Numbered from the stretch's first letter, positions 45,523 to 53,005 are shown. The stretch is DNA of 64,000 bases from Kineothrix sp. IPX-CK (GCF_039134705.1 NZ_CP146256.1:1798001-1862000), one strand, 5' to 3'. The notes: generated by a model not told the origin, from the letters alone. A program made the numbers and translations.

Positions 45523-45541
45523 AACATATATTTCATATGTT
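45523..45541 (-). promoter_or_regulatory. Inverted repeat AACATAT-N5-ATATGTT
   Basis: Perfect 7-bp inverted repeat upstream of the 53-aa gene; candidate operator. Spacing differs from a LexA box. Confidence 0.4.
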
Positions 45542-45742
45542 CGTTTTATAGTTTAGTAGTTAACAATGGTGCGCCCCTTTGTATAGTTTAATTATATCAA
45601 AATATTCAGAATTTTCAATGGGGGATATTCGTAATGACTTGTTTCGATTGTGAAAATTACATATTTTTTGTTAAAGTTGCACAAATTGCCAACCGCTTAA
45701 GTTAAATTATCAACTTGAATGGTAAAATAAAGTTATTCTACA
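45542..45742. other. Non-coding gap
   Basis: A/T-rich, nothing recognisable apart from short A/T runs; separates the 53-aa gene from the LytTR pseudogene. Confidence 0.3.
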
Positions 45743-46493
45743 TCAAAATTTTCTACAGTGTCTTTTATATTTTTCAGTTAATTCTTTTATGAATCTCCTA
45801 GAAATAGGACATTCGCGCCCATTGTTCAGTATCGCGATTTGGCTAAAATTATTTATTGCCGTGATATGTTCTATGTTAACCACATATGATTTATGATTTA
45901 TGACATTGAAAAAATCTATCATCTAACTTGTCCAAAATAGAAGAGAGGTCATAAGATAAATTTGTTATTTTAGTTTTTTCAGCAATGGTAATTGTATGAG
46001 ATTCCGCTTTTATATAGTATATATCCGATAGGATAAAAATAACTGGTTTTTTAACAATTTCTAACACTAATGGCTTGGATAGATTTTCAACTTTTTTACT
46101 TAGGGTATAAGCTTCTGTTAAACATGATAGTATTCGATTATCAAATTCTTTAATATCTGATTTGTCTATAAAATCCATAGCTTGAATCCGATATTCAAAA
46201 GTCTTCATGTTTAATTCTGTATGTGATGTAATGATAACTATGCAAGCTCTTGGGTCTATTTTACGAATCCTTTGGGCAAGAACGAAACCGTCAATATCTG
46301 CTTTTAGATCAATATCAAGAAAATATAAAGAGTTTTTTCTATTATTACTTAAATATTCTAGTAATGTGTGTGGATTTGTAGTAGCACAAACCACCTTCAT
46401 ATCAAGATTTTTAATCTCTATATGCTTGTTAATTGTTCTTTTTATTTGTTCTAGTTTTTCTGGGATGTCTTCGCAAATATAAATTGGCAACAT
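45743..46493 (-). pseudogene. LytTR-family response regulator, broken by a 7-bp tandem duplication
   Basis: AgrA/ComE-type regulator: receiver domain (PIYICEDIPEKLEQIKR, phosphorylatable Asp in YFLDIDL, IVIITSHTEL) and LytTR DNA-binding domain (DIYYIKAESHTITI). The current frame stops after FFQCHKS at 45891. GATTTAT is present twice in tandem at 45888-45901; deleting one copy continues the frame as CHKSYVVNIEHITAINNFSQ to a stop at 45743, completing the LytTR fold. Start ATG 46493 follows AGGA. No histidine kinase is next to it. Confidence 0.82.
45888..45901. repeat. 7-bp tandem duplication inside the regulator gene
   Basis: GATTTAT-GATTTAT. The second unit shifts the reading frame; slipped-strand loss or gain of one unit would switch the gene on or off. 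Confidence 0.85.
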
Positions 46494-46551
46494 AATAGTC
46501 CTCATATTATAAGATAATGTTTTGCTTATACCTTACTATATGAGGACTATT
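46494..46551 (-). promoter_or_regulatory. 14-bp perfect inverted repeat at the regulator start
   Basis: AATAGTCCTCATAT (46494-46507) and ATATGAGGACTATT (46538-46551). The inner arm contains the ribosome-binding GAGGA of the LytTR gene, so a hairpin in its mRNA would hide it; alternatively a protein-binding site. Confidence 0.6.
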
Positions 46552-46575
46552 TGTTATAGTGGTAATATATGGTAT

Positions 46576-46887
46576 CTATATAACCATTACCCATCTACAC
46601 TCTATAGGGAAGAATACCAATTTAAATTCTTGCATGAGCCCTCCAATAATAGCCTTACATAGATATTCTATAGAGGGTATCCCAGAATAGTTTTTGCTTT
46701 CATGTGTAATAACTTTAATATTTTTAATGGTTTGAATTTCCCCGTCTTCACCTTCGAATTTTATGAGGATGGGACGAGAGTTACACTTACTCGTAAACCA
46801 ACAATCACAAGCAACCTCAAACTGCTTACCATTAATTGTTCCGGCATCAGTCATTTCTGTATTTATACCGATTCCAAATGCCGACAT
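46576..46887 (-). CDS. Protein encoded with the Y-family polymerase, unknown
   Basis: 103 aa, MSAFGIGINTEMTDAGTING, predicted beta-rich. GAGGAGG ribosome site; starts 12 bp after the polymerase stop, so it belongs to the same SOS-type operon. Similar short proteins follow UmuC-like genes in Firmicute mobile elements. Function unknown. Confidence 0.6.
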   Translation of the reverse strand: MSAFGIGINTEMTDAGTINGKQFEVACDCWFTSKCNSRPILIKFEGEDGEIQTIKNIKVITHESKNYSGIPSIEYLCKAIIGGLMQEFKLVFFPIECRWVMVI

Positions 46888-46899
46888 AATTAACCTCCT

Positions 46900-48162
46900 C
46901 TACATAACATCTATTTTACTATAATCAACAGTTCGTTTTTCTCGTGAAATTCCCCCTCCTAGATGATCGATAGGTGTATTTATAAAGGTTGCCCTTTTAA
47001 CCGCGTCAATCCCGTATCTCAAACGTATTTTGTCAATTGCTGTGTCCAGCCTTTCTTGCTTTTCAAAATCTATATTGTTAATAAAGGATAGTTGTCTTGC
47101 CTCACTGTCAGAAAAAATCCTAGTAGTATGAACTCCTAAATGTCTTATTGGACTACCATCCCATAATTCATCAAATAAAGTACACGCGTATTGGTGGATT
47201 TCATTTGTAATATTGGTTGGTGTTCCCATAACCATTTGATGTCCAGCATACCTAAACTCGGAATCCTTTATTCCTATTGAGATAACGCCGGCTTTGACCT
47301 TATCTTTTCTTAGTCTGGCAGCAACTGTTTCTGAAAGTGATAGTAGTACCTTTTTTGCGGTTACAGTGTCTTTTGCATCAAACGAGATTGTGGAGGAATT
47401 ACCATATCCTTTATTGTCTGGACGTATTGCTTCTACACTGGAAAAATCATAGCCATTTGCAAAAGCCCAAATAATTTCTCCGTGTTTTTTAAAGTAATGT
47501 CTTAACATAATAGGGTCTGAGTGTGCTAATTGTCCGATTGTAGTAATTCCTAGATTTAATAATTTCTTGTTTGTCGCCCTTCCTACATAAAACAAATCAG
47601 AAACTGGAAGATTCCACATCTTGTTCGGTATTTCATCGGGGAAAAGCGTGTGCACCAGATCAGGCTTTCGAAAGTCTCCCGCCATTTTCGCCAAGAGCTT
47701 GTTGGTCGATACACCGATGTTGACGGTAAATCCCAGTTCATCTCGGATTCTGTCTTTTATCTGATTAGCCACTTTTATCGGTTCACCCCAAAGTAAACGC
47801 GTACCAGTCATATCTATAAAACACTCATCAATGCTATACTGTTCTACGGTAGGAGAGTACTCACGTAAAATACTTACAAATGCTTTAGATGATTGCTCAT
47901 ATAAATTATAATTCGGCGGCACAATGACGAGATTAGGACATTTCTTAAGTGCTTCGGGGATAGATTCTCCTGTTTGTATTTTATATTTTTTAGCTGGAAT
48001 TGATTTCGCCAAAATAATACCATGCCTTTGTTCAATACTTCCACCAACCGCTGATGGTATGCTTCTTAAGTCGATTTTTGACATTAAATGTTTAAGTCTG
48101 TATACCGCTTCCCAAGATAAAAATGCCGAATTAGCATCGATATGATATATAATCCTTTCCAT
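46900..48162 (-). CDS. Y-family (UmuC/DinB-like) DNA polymerase
   Basis: Translesion polymerase, 420 aa from ATG 48162 (GAGGTGG 6 nt upstream; the longer open frame runs through the promoter). Catalytic motifs YHIDANSAFLSWE and YSIDECFIDMTG, VNIGVSTNKLLAKMAGDF, helix-hairpin-helix region (LLNLGITTIGQLAHSD) and little-finger domain. QLSFI near residue 365 may be a sliding-clamp motif. A perfect LexA box sits in its promoter. No umuD-like gene is present, so it works alone. Confidence 0.92.
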   Translation of the reverse strand: MERIIYHIDANSAFLSWEAVYRLKHLMSKIDLRSIPSAVGGSIEQRHGIILAKSIPAKKYKIQTGESIPEALKKCPNLVIVPPNYNLYEQSSKAFVSILREYSPTVEQYSIDECFIDMTGTRLLWGEPIKVANQIKDRIRDELGFTVNIGVSTNKLLAKMAGDFRKPDLVHTLFPDEIPNKMWNLPVSDLFYVGRATNKKLLNLGITTIGQLAHSDPIMLRHYFKKHGEIIWAFANGYDFSSVEAIRPDNKGYGNSSTISFDAKDTVTAKKVLLSLSETVAARLRKDKVKAGVISIGIKDSEFRYAGHQMVMGTPTNITNEIHQYACTLFDELWDGSPIRHLGVHTTRIFSDSEARQLSFINNIDFEKQERLDTAIDKIRLRYGIDAVKRATFINTPIDHLGGGISREKRTVDYSKIDVM

Positions 48163-48186
48163 ACTTGCCACCTCTTTATGAGGAAG

Positions 48187-48215
48187 ATTATATCGAACAT
48201 TTGTTCCTTTGGCAA
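48187..48215 (-). promoter_or_regulatory. SOS promoter of the Y-family polymerase with LexA box
   Basis: Minus strand TTGCCA (48210-48215), 17 bp, TATAAT (48187-48192). GAACAAATGTTC (48195-48206) is a perfect GAAC-N4-GTTC box occupying the spacer, so LexA would block RNA polymerase. Confidence 0.88.
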
Positions 48216-48251
48216 GTGGTAATTTTTTCTCATTATTTTTTAGTACAAAGT

Positions 48252-48280
48252 TTGACAATATTTACCATATTACTTATAAT
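48252..48280 (+). promoter_or_regulatory. Strong sigma-A promoter of the toxin gene
   Basis: Consensus TTGACA (48252-48257), 17 bp, TATAAT (48275-48280); divergent from the polymerase promoter. Confidence 0.82.
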
Positions 48281-48395
48281 TCTTACATAGAGTGCTACCA
48301 AATACGGGTAGGCGGTTATTCTCCAATCAGAGAGTAAAAGCTCTGTTCACATAGAAACCTTTCGGGGTATTTATACGAGAGGAGGACATTTTCTT

Positions 48396-48482
48396 ATGGT
48401 AAGTTTTTCGGATTTATTCACCTATACATTAGTGTTGATTGCCATTATTACATTATGTAATAGTAATAGAAAAGAAAAATAG
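48396..48482 (+). CDS. Type I holin-like toxin, 28 aa
   Basis: MVSFSDLFTYTLVLIAIITL followed by CNSNRKEK: a single membrane helix with a basic tail, as in Firmicute holin-like (TxpA/BsrG/Fst-type) toxins that depolarise the membrane. GAGAGGAGG lies about 9 nt upstream. A leader of about 110 nt precedes it, including CGGGTAGGCGGTTATT, which can pair with AATAGCCGCC at the stop codon and so may delay translation. An antisense promoter faces it. Confidence 0.78.
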   Translation: MVSFSDLFTYTLVLIAIITLCNSNRKEK

Positions 48483-48587
48483 CCGCCCCGTCCTGAGAAA
48501 ACGAGCGACTATGATTCTTTAGTCAATTTATTTTCAGAGCAACCGTCTTGCTTTACGGTAGCACTTTTATAACAAATTTAAATACTT
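48470..48587 (-). ncRNA. Antisense RNA antitoxin (predicted)
   Basis: From the minus-strand promoter at 48592-48620 toward the toxin 3' end; ends at a GC-rich hairpin (AGTCGCTCGT / ACGGGGCGGCT) followed by TATTTTTC, overlapping the last codons of the toxin. Length about 115 nt; would base-pair with toxin mRNA as in txpA/RatA. Confidence 0.65.
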
Positions 48588-48591
48588 AATA

Positions 48592-48620
48592 AGTATAGAA
48601 TATTTTCTAAATAATTTCAA
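48592..48620 (-). promoter_or_regulatory. Antisense promoter opposite the toxin
   Basis: Minus strand TTGAAA (48615-48620), 17 bp, TATACT (48592-48597). Near consensus, just beyond the SRAP gene stop and pointing at the toxin. Confidence 0.75.
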
Positions 48621-48629
48621 GTGCCAATC

Positions 48630-49211
48630 TTATATAATTAAAGAAGTTTGCTCATACTCGCGTATCTGTTTAAGCTGTACGGGGGTTTTATGAAGAATAA
48701 AGTCGGTAAATCCGTTGTCATATATCCAATTTTCTAATTCATTATTCTCCAATATTAAGGGCATACGGTCATGTATATTTACCACAGATTCGTTTGCGTT
48801 AGTAGTTAATATGACAAACCTATTTTCGTCATCATATGATTTCCATATTCCGGCCATATATAAGATATTATTGTCTCTTCTCTCAAAACGTATCTTATTT
48901 TTTGATGAATCCCACTCGTAAAAACCTGCGGCTGGCACTATACATCGAGTCTCCATAATGGGCTTACTAAAAGTCCTCTTTTCTTTGACAGTCTCACTCC
49001 GGGCATTAATGATTACGCCTTTTTTCGCATAGTTAGGAAAGCCCCACATCATAGTAGATAATGCAAGAGAATCCAGATTGTTATGGATAATCGGGACTTG
49101 GTTCGTTGGATAAACATCGCCTTTCTTATGCGCCAACTTCTCGCTTACTTGGCGTACAATTTTCTCTATTTCGTCAACAGTTTCGTCGCTAATATAATAC
49201 CTTCCGCACAT
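48630..49211 (-). CDS. SRAP domain protein (YedK/HMCES type)
   Basis: Crosslinks to abasic sites in single-stranded DNA and shields them from breakage. 193 aa with every key residue: Cys2 (MCGRY), Asn69 (NARSE), Glu99 (GFYEW) and His147 (IHDRMP). The N-terminal Met must be removed so that Cys2 is free. Lies next to a translesion polymerase and a toxin gene, in keeping with reported links of SRAP genes to SOS functions. Has an extended -10 promoter (49253-49261). Confidence 0.93.
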   Translation of the reverse strand: MCGRYYISDETVDEIEKIVRQVSEKLAHKKGDVYPTNQVPIIHNNLDSLALSTMMWGFPNYAKKGVIINARSETVKEKRTFSKPIMETRCIVPAAGFYEWDSSKNKIRFERRDNNILYMAGIWKSYDDENRFVILTTNANESVVNIHDRMPLILENNELENWIYDNGFTDFILHKTPVQLKQIREYEQTSLII

Positions 49212-49252
49212 AGTTTCACCTCACTATATGATTATTATGTCCATTTATGATG

Positions 49253-49261
49253 ATTATAGCA
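49253..49261 (-). promoter_or_regulatory. Extended -10 promoter of the SRAP gene
   Basis: Minus strand TG-C-TATAAT. AAACAATTGTTT (49268-49279), a palindrome resembling a degenerate LexA box, lies just upstream. Confidence 0.5.
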
Positions 49262-49294
49262 GAAGATAAAACAATTGTTTGTTAATTTATAAGT

Positions 49295-49715
49295 CAATTT
49301 ACCTCTTATACTTCCAAGATATAAGGGGATTGTGTAATATGTGCAAGTAGGGCAGTAGAAAATACTGTTCGCATCCCTATTCGCTTCTCAGGGCTTTTCG
49401 CCCAGGTTACGGATCATGTATATTGCAATAGAATATAATTACGCCTATATTCCATCGTGTCTTGTCAGCCTCTCGCGCGATATATTATGAAATTACACTT
49501 TCAATCTAACATATATCGCGTCGGTGATTACCATTTTCGTACAATATGTACTTAGTGCGTTATAGATTTACTATAACGATACCCATTATAGGCTTACGGC
49601 TTCCCCCGATATTCGACATTTTTAGGATTAATTAATCCAAGGATTAGTCTGCTCGATGTACGACCAAATCGCAGATCATTTCTATTCGGTTATATAGCAT
49701 TATTATAAAACCTTA
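49295..49715 (-). ncRNA. Hairpin-rich non-coding region, candidate large structured RNA
   Basis: About 400 bp without a gene, between the SRAP gene and the tape-measure break. On the minus strand: CGTTATAG-TAAAT-CTATAACG; GCGATATAT...ATATATCGC (49477-49520); GGGC-GAAA-AGCCC; AGGG...CAGTA-TTTTC-TACTG-CCCT; GGATTAATTAATCC. It would be transcribed by the late operon directly after the tape-measure N-terminal part. I could not match it to a known class: no clear group I P7 or group II domain V was seen. Confidence 0.45.
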
Positions 49716-51423
49716 TGTAAATGGGCTTGTAAAACTTTGACAAGTAAATTGTTAACCCTAATCCCTTTGCGCCTAATACAGCGCCTATTCCAGACAATAG
49801 TGGTGTTAAAATACCAACTTTATCAATTATAGAATCTATGATATTAATAGCACCCGTTCCGGAATCTACAATACCTTTCAGAAAATTGGAGTTTAGTATA
49901 GTCTGAGATAACGACTCGAACGCAGCTTCAAATTGTTTTGTCTTTGCCTCAAGTGAATCCATCCATTTTTCTTGTTCTGCATATGCTGAACCAGCAGAAG
50001 CCATAGTTGCATCTAATGCCTTTTGTACTTGTCCAGACTGAAAGGCCTGAAGAATAGCCGCACCTTGATTACCCCTTTGCTTACCAAACAATGTCTCTAG
50101 CAAATCGGCTTGTGTAGTCTGGTCTAGTTTATCATATACCTCTGATACATCTTCCAAAATATCATAATAATCTTTGAACTTAGTTGGGTCAGCTTCATTC
50201 ATAATATCCACTTGACCTTGTGTAAGATTTAAAATATGTGTTTGAATCTTGCTGACAGACTCTAAATCTTCATATTCTTCGCCAAGTTCTTCTAATGCGC
50301 CCTTCATACCCATTACGCGCATCTGACCCACCTTCAAGGCGTTGCCTAACTCACCTGCTTCTTGAGTAATTTCTGCACCACCAGTAAGTAGAGCCAGAGT
50401 TTTTTCTAATGTCATACCACCAAGAGCCATAGCAGATGCAGCATTACTTACCCCATCACCCAGACCCGCCGCCGTCACAGCAAATTCATTTCCTAATTTA
50501 TTAAAAGAATCGACTATTGTAATAGCATCCGATGTTTCAAGATTAAATGCCTTCATAGTTGTAACGATATCTGATACTGCCGTATCATCGTCTACTTCTC
50601 CTACGTTTGCATAAATAGAAGATATTTCTGCGAGTTTTGCTGAATCATCAATTGAAAACCCAAGTTTCGCCCAGTTAGCAGATTGCTCCACTAAACTAGA
50701 AACAGAACGTCCTAATTTTTGCGCTTTATCGTTGGCACTGTCAAGAAACTGATTATATTTAATACTTGTTTCGTCAGTTACTTTATACAAATTTGTCATT
50801 GCTGTATCTACTTTAAAAACAGCATCTGACATTTTTCGCAATGAGTTAACAGCCCCCATTACAATCGAAGTAGCACTAACCCATGTAGCAAAAGAACCAA
50901 TTCCACTAGCGATAGAATCTTTTAAAGAACGTCCTAGTTTCCCTGTCGTTCTCATTTGTGAATCAAGAGTTTTAAATTGAGTATTAATATTTCTTATGTC
51001 GTCTTTTGTTAAATCATCAGCAGATTCTATAGTATGTATCCATTCTAATAGCTGATTTTTAGCGTCTTTTGTTATCTTGGTATTATTCGACATGTAATTC
51101 TGGAACTTCGTCATAGCGGAAACACGATCCATTTCGGAGGCTAGTTTTTTAGCTGCGACATTAGCTTCATTCATAGATACGGTTAACGCCTTAAAAACAT
51201 CATTCCCGGATATTTTAAAATCTCCACCAAGCGAATTATTTAAGGTGTTCGCAATTAGTTTGCTAACTTCTTTTAAGTTGTTTTTAATAGAAGCGGTTTC
51301 TAATTGGGGAACAATCTTTACCATATTGTTATTTACAATCTTTTGAACTTCCGATATTTCTTTTGTAATGCCGGATTTCTCTAAAACAGTTTGTATAATA
51401 ACTGAAAATTGGTTTGAATCCAT
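49690..51423 (-). CDS. Tape measure protein, N-terminal part (split gene)
   Basis: 577 aa. The N-terminal phage tape-measure region (MTNLYKVTDETSIKYNQFLD, QANWAKLGFSIDDSAKLAEIS-like core, GMKGALEELGEEYEDLESVS, LLETLFGKQRGNQGAAILQAF) is clearly of the TP901-type family. It stays native to about GAVLGAKGLGLT, then enters the insert and ends after 19 foreign codons. As it stands it lacks the long coiled-coil rod, which is encoded at 38543-43096, so the tail could not assemble unless the two parts are rejoined or assemble as two chains. Confidence 0.85.
   Translation of the reverse strand: MDSNQFSVIIQTVLEKSGITKEISEVQKIVNNNMVKIVPQLETASIKNNLKEVSKLIANTLNNSLGGDFKISGNDVFKALTVSMNEANVAAKKLASEMDRVSAMTKFQNYMSNNTKITKDAKNQLLEWIHTIESADDLTKDDIRNINTQFKTLDSQMRTTGKLGRSLKDSIASGIGSFATWVSATSIVMGAVNSLRKMSDAVFKVDTAMTNLYKVTDETSIKYNQFLDSANDKAQKLGRSVSSLVEQSANWAKLGFSIDDSAKLAEISSIYANVGEVDDDTAVSDIVTTMKAFNLETSDAITIVDSFNKLGNEFAVTAAGLGDGVSNAASAMALGGMTLEKTLALLTGGAEITQEAGELGNALKVGQMRVMGMKGALEELGEEYEDLESVSKIQTHILNLTQGQVDIMNEADPTKFKDYYDILEDVSEVYDKLDQTTQADLLETLFGKQRGNQGAAILQAFQSGQVQKALDATMASAGSAYAEQEKWMDSLEAKTKQFEAAFESLSQTILNSNFLKGIVDSGTGAINIIDSIIDKVGILTPLLSGIGAVLGAKGLGLTIYLSKFYKPIYIRFYNNAI
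49727..49743 (-). repeat. Right inverted repeat of the tape-measure insert
   Basis: Minus strand TTGTCAAAGTTTTACAA. In the late transcript it would pair with GTTGTAAACTTTGACAA at the other end of the insert, bringing the two coding parts together. Confidence 0.8.
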
Positions 51424-51459
51424 ATTTTATATATTTCTCCTTTCTTAAATTTGGACATA

Positions 51460-51495
51460 AAAATAGCCCTCCAAAATAGGAGAGCAATAGCTACA
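51460..51495 (-). terminator. Attenuator-like hairpin before the tape measure
   Basis: Minus strand CTATTGCTCTCC-TATTTT-GGAGGGCTATTTTT; sits in the 74-bp gap between two late genes and probably lowers, rather than stops, read-through. Confidence 0.55.
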
Positions 51496-51497
51496 AC

Positions 51498-51689
51498 TTA
51501 TTTCATTCCATCTAAGTTAAGAGATGTTTTACAAAAGGTTCTAATATCTTCAATTGACTTGTTTTCGTCACACATTTTCAATACAGCGCCAAGTATTCCA
51601 GAAGCGCCAATTTTCATTCCTTGAAACCTAGCATCTTTTAAATGGCTTTCAAATTTGTCCAGTAATTCTTTTTCTTGTTTCTTTGTCAA
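51498..51689 (-). CDS. Small phage protein
   Basis: 63 aa with a TTG start about 9 nt after AGGAGG. LLDKFESHLKDARFQGMKIGASGILGAV recurs in Firmicute siphophages just upstream of the tape measure. Function unknown. Confidence 0.55.
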   Translation of the reverse strand: MTKKQEKELLDKFESHLKDARFQGMKIGASGILGAVLKMCDENKSIEDIRTFCKTSLNLDGMK

Positions 51690-51738
51690 TTCACATAACC
51701 TCCTATGATTTCTTATGAAAGAACCGATTCATCAGTTC

Positions 51739-52158
51739 TTATTTCACGTTCAATCCTTGTTTTCTTAATTCTTCTTTTAGTATTTTCAATGCATTTTCTT
51801 CACAATACTCAACAAACCTTTTAAAGAAATGCCCGTCTTCATAAATATAGGCAGATCCGTGATATCCGGCATCTGCCATATATAATTGTGTTTCACCATC
51901 CCAATATGCCCCATAGTTCATAGCGTTTTCATCCATAAATATTTCACCAGATGTCTTATTCAGCATTTTCGTAGTGGCAGATTTCCAGAATTGATATGTA
52001 CGCCGATAGTATTCTGGTTCATATTTATCATAGTATTCTGAATCAATAAACTCCTGTAGAGTACCTAGCAGTCTATTACAAGCATTTTCGATGGCCTTTT
52101 CACAAGCTTTCTCCATATATTTCTGCAAGTCAATAGTAGTTCTAAATACTTTAGCCAT
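51739..52158 (-). CDS. Head-tail/HK97 gp10-like phage protein
   Basis: 139 aa. Helical N terminus (LQKYMEKACEKAIENACNRLL) then YYRRTYQFWKSATTKML, a pattern of tail-completion/gp10-like proteins. Its ATG overlaps the previous stop (TAATG), so translation is coupled. Function by resemblance only. Confidence 0.5.
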   Translation of the reverse strand: MAKVFRTTIDLQKYMEKACEKAIENACNRLLGTLQEFIDSEYYDKYEPEYYRRTYQFWKSATTKMLNKTSGEIFMDENAMNYGAYWDGETQLYMADAGYHGSAYIYEDGHFFKRFVEYCEENALKILKEELRKQGLNVK

Positions 52159-52382
52159 TATTTCTTATCCGTATCTTTCGTATCGTCCTTATGAACAGAA
52201 TCATGAATTACACCGGCTAATTCTTTTAAAAATTCTTTCTTTACTTCTTCGGCAGTCATATCTTTAGATGCAATTGCAAGTTTGGTAAGCATCTCAATAT
52301 AGGCATTACTTTGAGAGAATGCTTTAAAGATTTCAATTTTAAGTTTCGCATAGAATAGCTTAGATTTAATATATGTAATCAT
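52158..52382 (-). CDS. Small phage protein, helical
   Basis: 74 aa, AAAGGAA ribosome site. Begins MITYIKSKLFYAKLKIEIFK, with a charged C terminus (DTKDTDKK). Unknown. Confidence 0.5.
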   Translation of the reverse strand: MITYIKSKLFYAKLKIEIFKAFSQSNAYIEMLTKLAIASKDMTAEEVKKEFLKELAGVIHDSVHKDDTKDTDKK

Positions 52383-52399
52383 ATTTTATTTCCTTTCAT

Positions 52400-52969
52400 T
52401 CACATGGGTATGTAATTATTATTGAAAAAATTTTTCAAATTATATCTATAATTTGTTCTTAACAGAGTGCTTTCGATTTCAAATGGATTCATTAGTAACA
52501 CATCGTTAATATTAATAGACTTTTTAGATAACATATTCGTGTATCCAATAAAATCATTAATATCTACAAAATATGTTTTGTTTGATTTGCTTCGAAAGTT
52601 GAAAATAAATCCAAATACTCCTACGTGGTTACTCCATTTTTCTAACCCTTTAATCTGATTCTTCTTGATGTTAAAGCTGCATTTCTTTTCTTTATCTTCA
52701 AAATCTTCACGCCAATATGTAAGAGATCCTATCGTGGACTTTAATTCAAGTCCATAAAAGGTTCTTGTTGTATCATCAAACATAATGAAGTCACATTCAT
52801 TAGTAGCTGTAAATCTTGTCCCAGATCCGCCGTTCCATGATGATGCTCCATCATTTAATCTTTTAACCAATACGTGAGAGGGTACAGAATTTACAAAACT
52901 ATCTTCAAATATCTTCCCTGGATTTTTTGCTATGTTATTCACATCCTTTTTTATATAATAAAACTCCAC
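52400..52969 (-). CDS. RecU-like Holliday-junction resolvase / PD-(D/E)XK nuclease
   Basis: 189 aa. NPGKIFEDSF, RLNDGAS, ECDFIMFDD and YGLELKST form the RecU-type PD-(D/E)XK active site (Asp and E-x-K), followed by IKKNQIKGLEKW. Probably resolves branched phage DNA before packaging. Starts at GTG 52969 without a strong ribosome site. An early-type gene placed inside the late operon. Confidence 0.78.
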   Translation of the reverse strand: MEFYYIKKDVNNIAKNPGKIFEDSFVNSVPSHVLVKRLNDGASSWNGGSGTRFTATNECDFIMFDDTTRTFYGLELKSTIGSLTYWREDFEDKEKKCSFNIKKNQIKGLEKWSNHVGVFGFIFNFRSKSNKTYFVDINDFIGYTNMLSKKSININDVLLMNPFEIESTLLRTNYRYNLKNFFNNNYIPM

Positions 52970-53005
52970 TAGATTTCTCTAATGGAGTCCAATCATTTTA
53001 ATTCT

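Larger units (their letters stand above)
43108..49743. mobile_element. 6.6-kb insert splitting the tape measure gene
   Basis: Bounded by inverted repeats (43108-43124 and 49727-49743), carrying eight or more accessory genes on both strands and no structural genes. It splits one coding frame: the left part resumes in the same phase where the right part stops. No transposase or recombinase is inside and no target duplication is visible, so the mechanism (transposition, recombination or an intron-like element) is open. Confidence 0.6.

Noticed and set aside
45523-45541. LexA box upstream of the 53-aa gene
   Set aside because: The half-sites are AACATAT with a 5-bp spacer, not GAAC-N4-GTTC.
49553-49560. 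Plus-strand GTGCG as the 5' end of a group II intron
   Set aside because: No domain V-like hairpin or reverse transcriptase follows on that strand.
49640-49660. Plus-strand TAGTCTGCTC as a group I P7 strand
   Set aside because: It resembles phage group I introns, but the matching GACTA upstream is absent and the interrupted gene is on the other strand.
43108-49743. Invertible segment that would restore the tape measure when flipped
   Set aside because: Reading across the flipped junction gives a stop within a few codons on the N-terminal side, so inversion does not repair the gene; no invertase is present.
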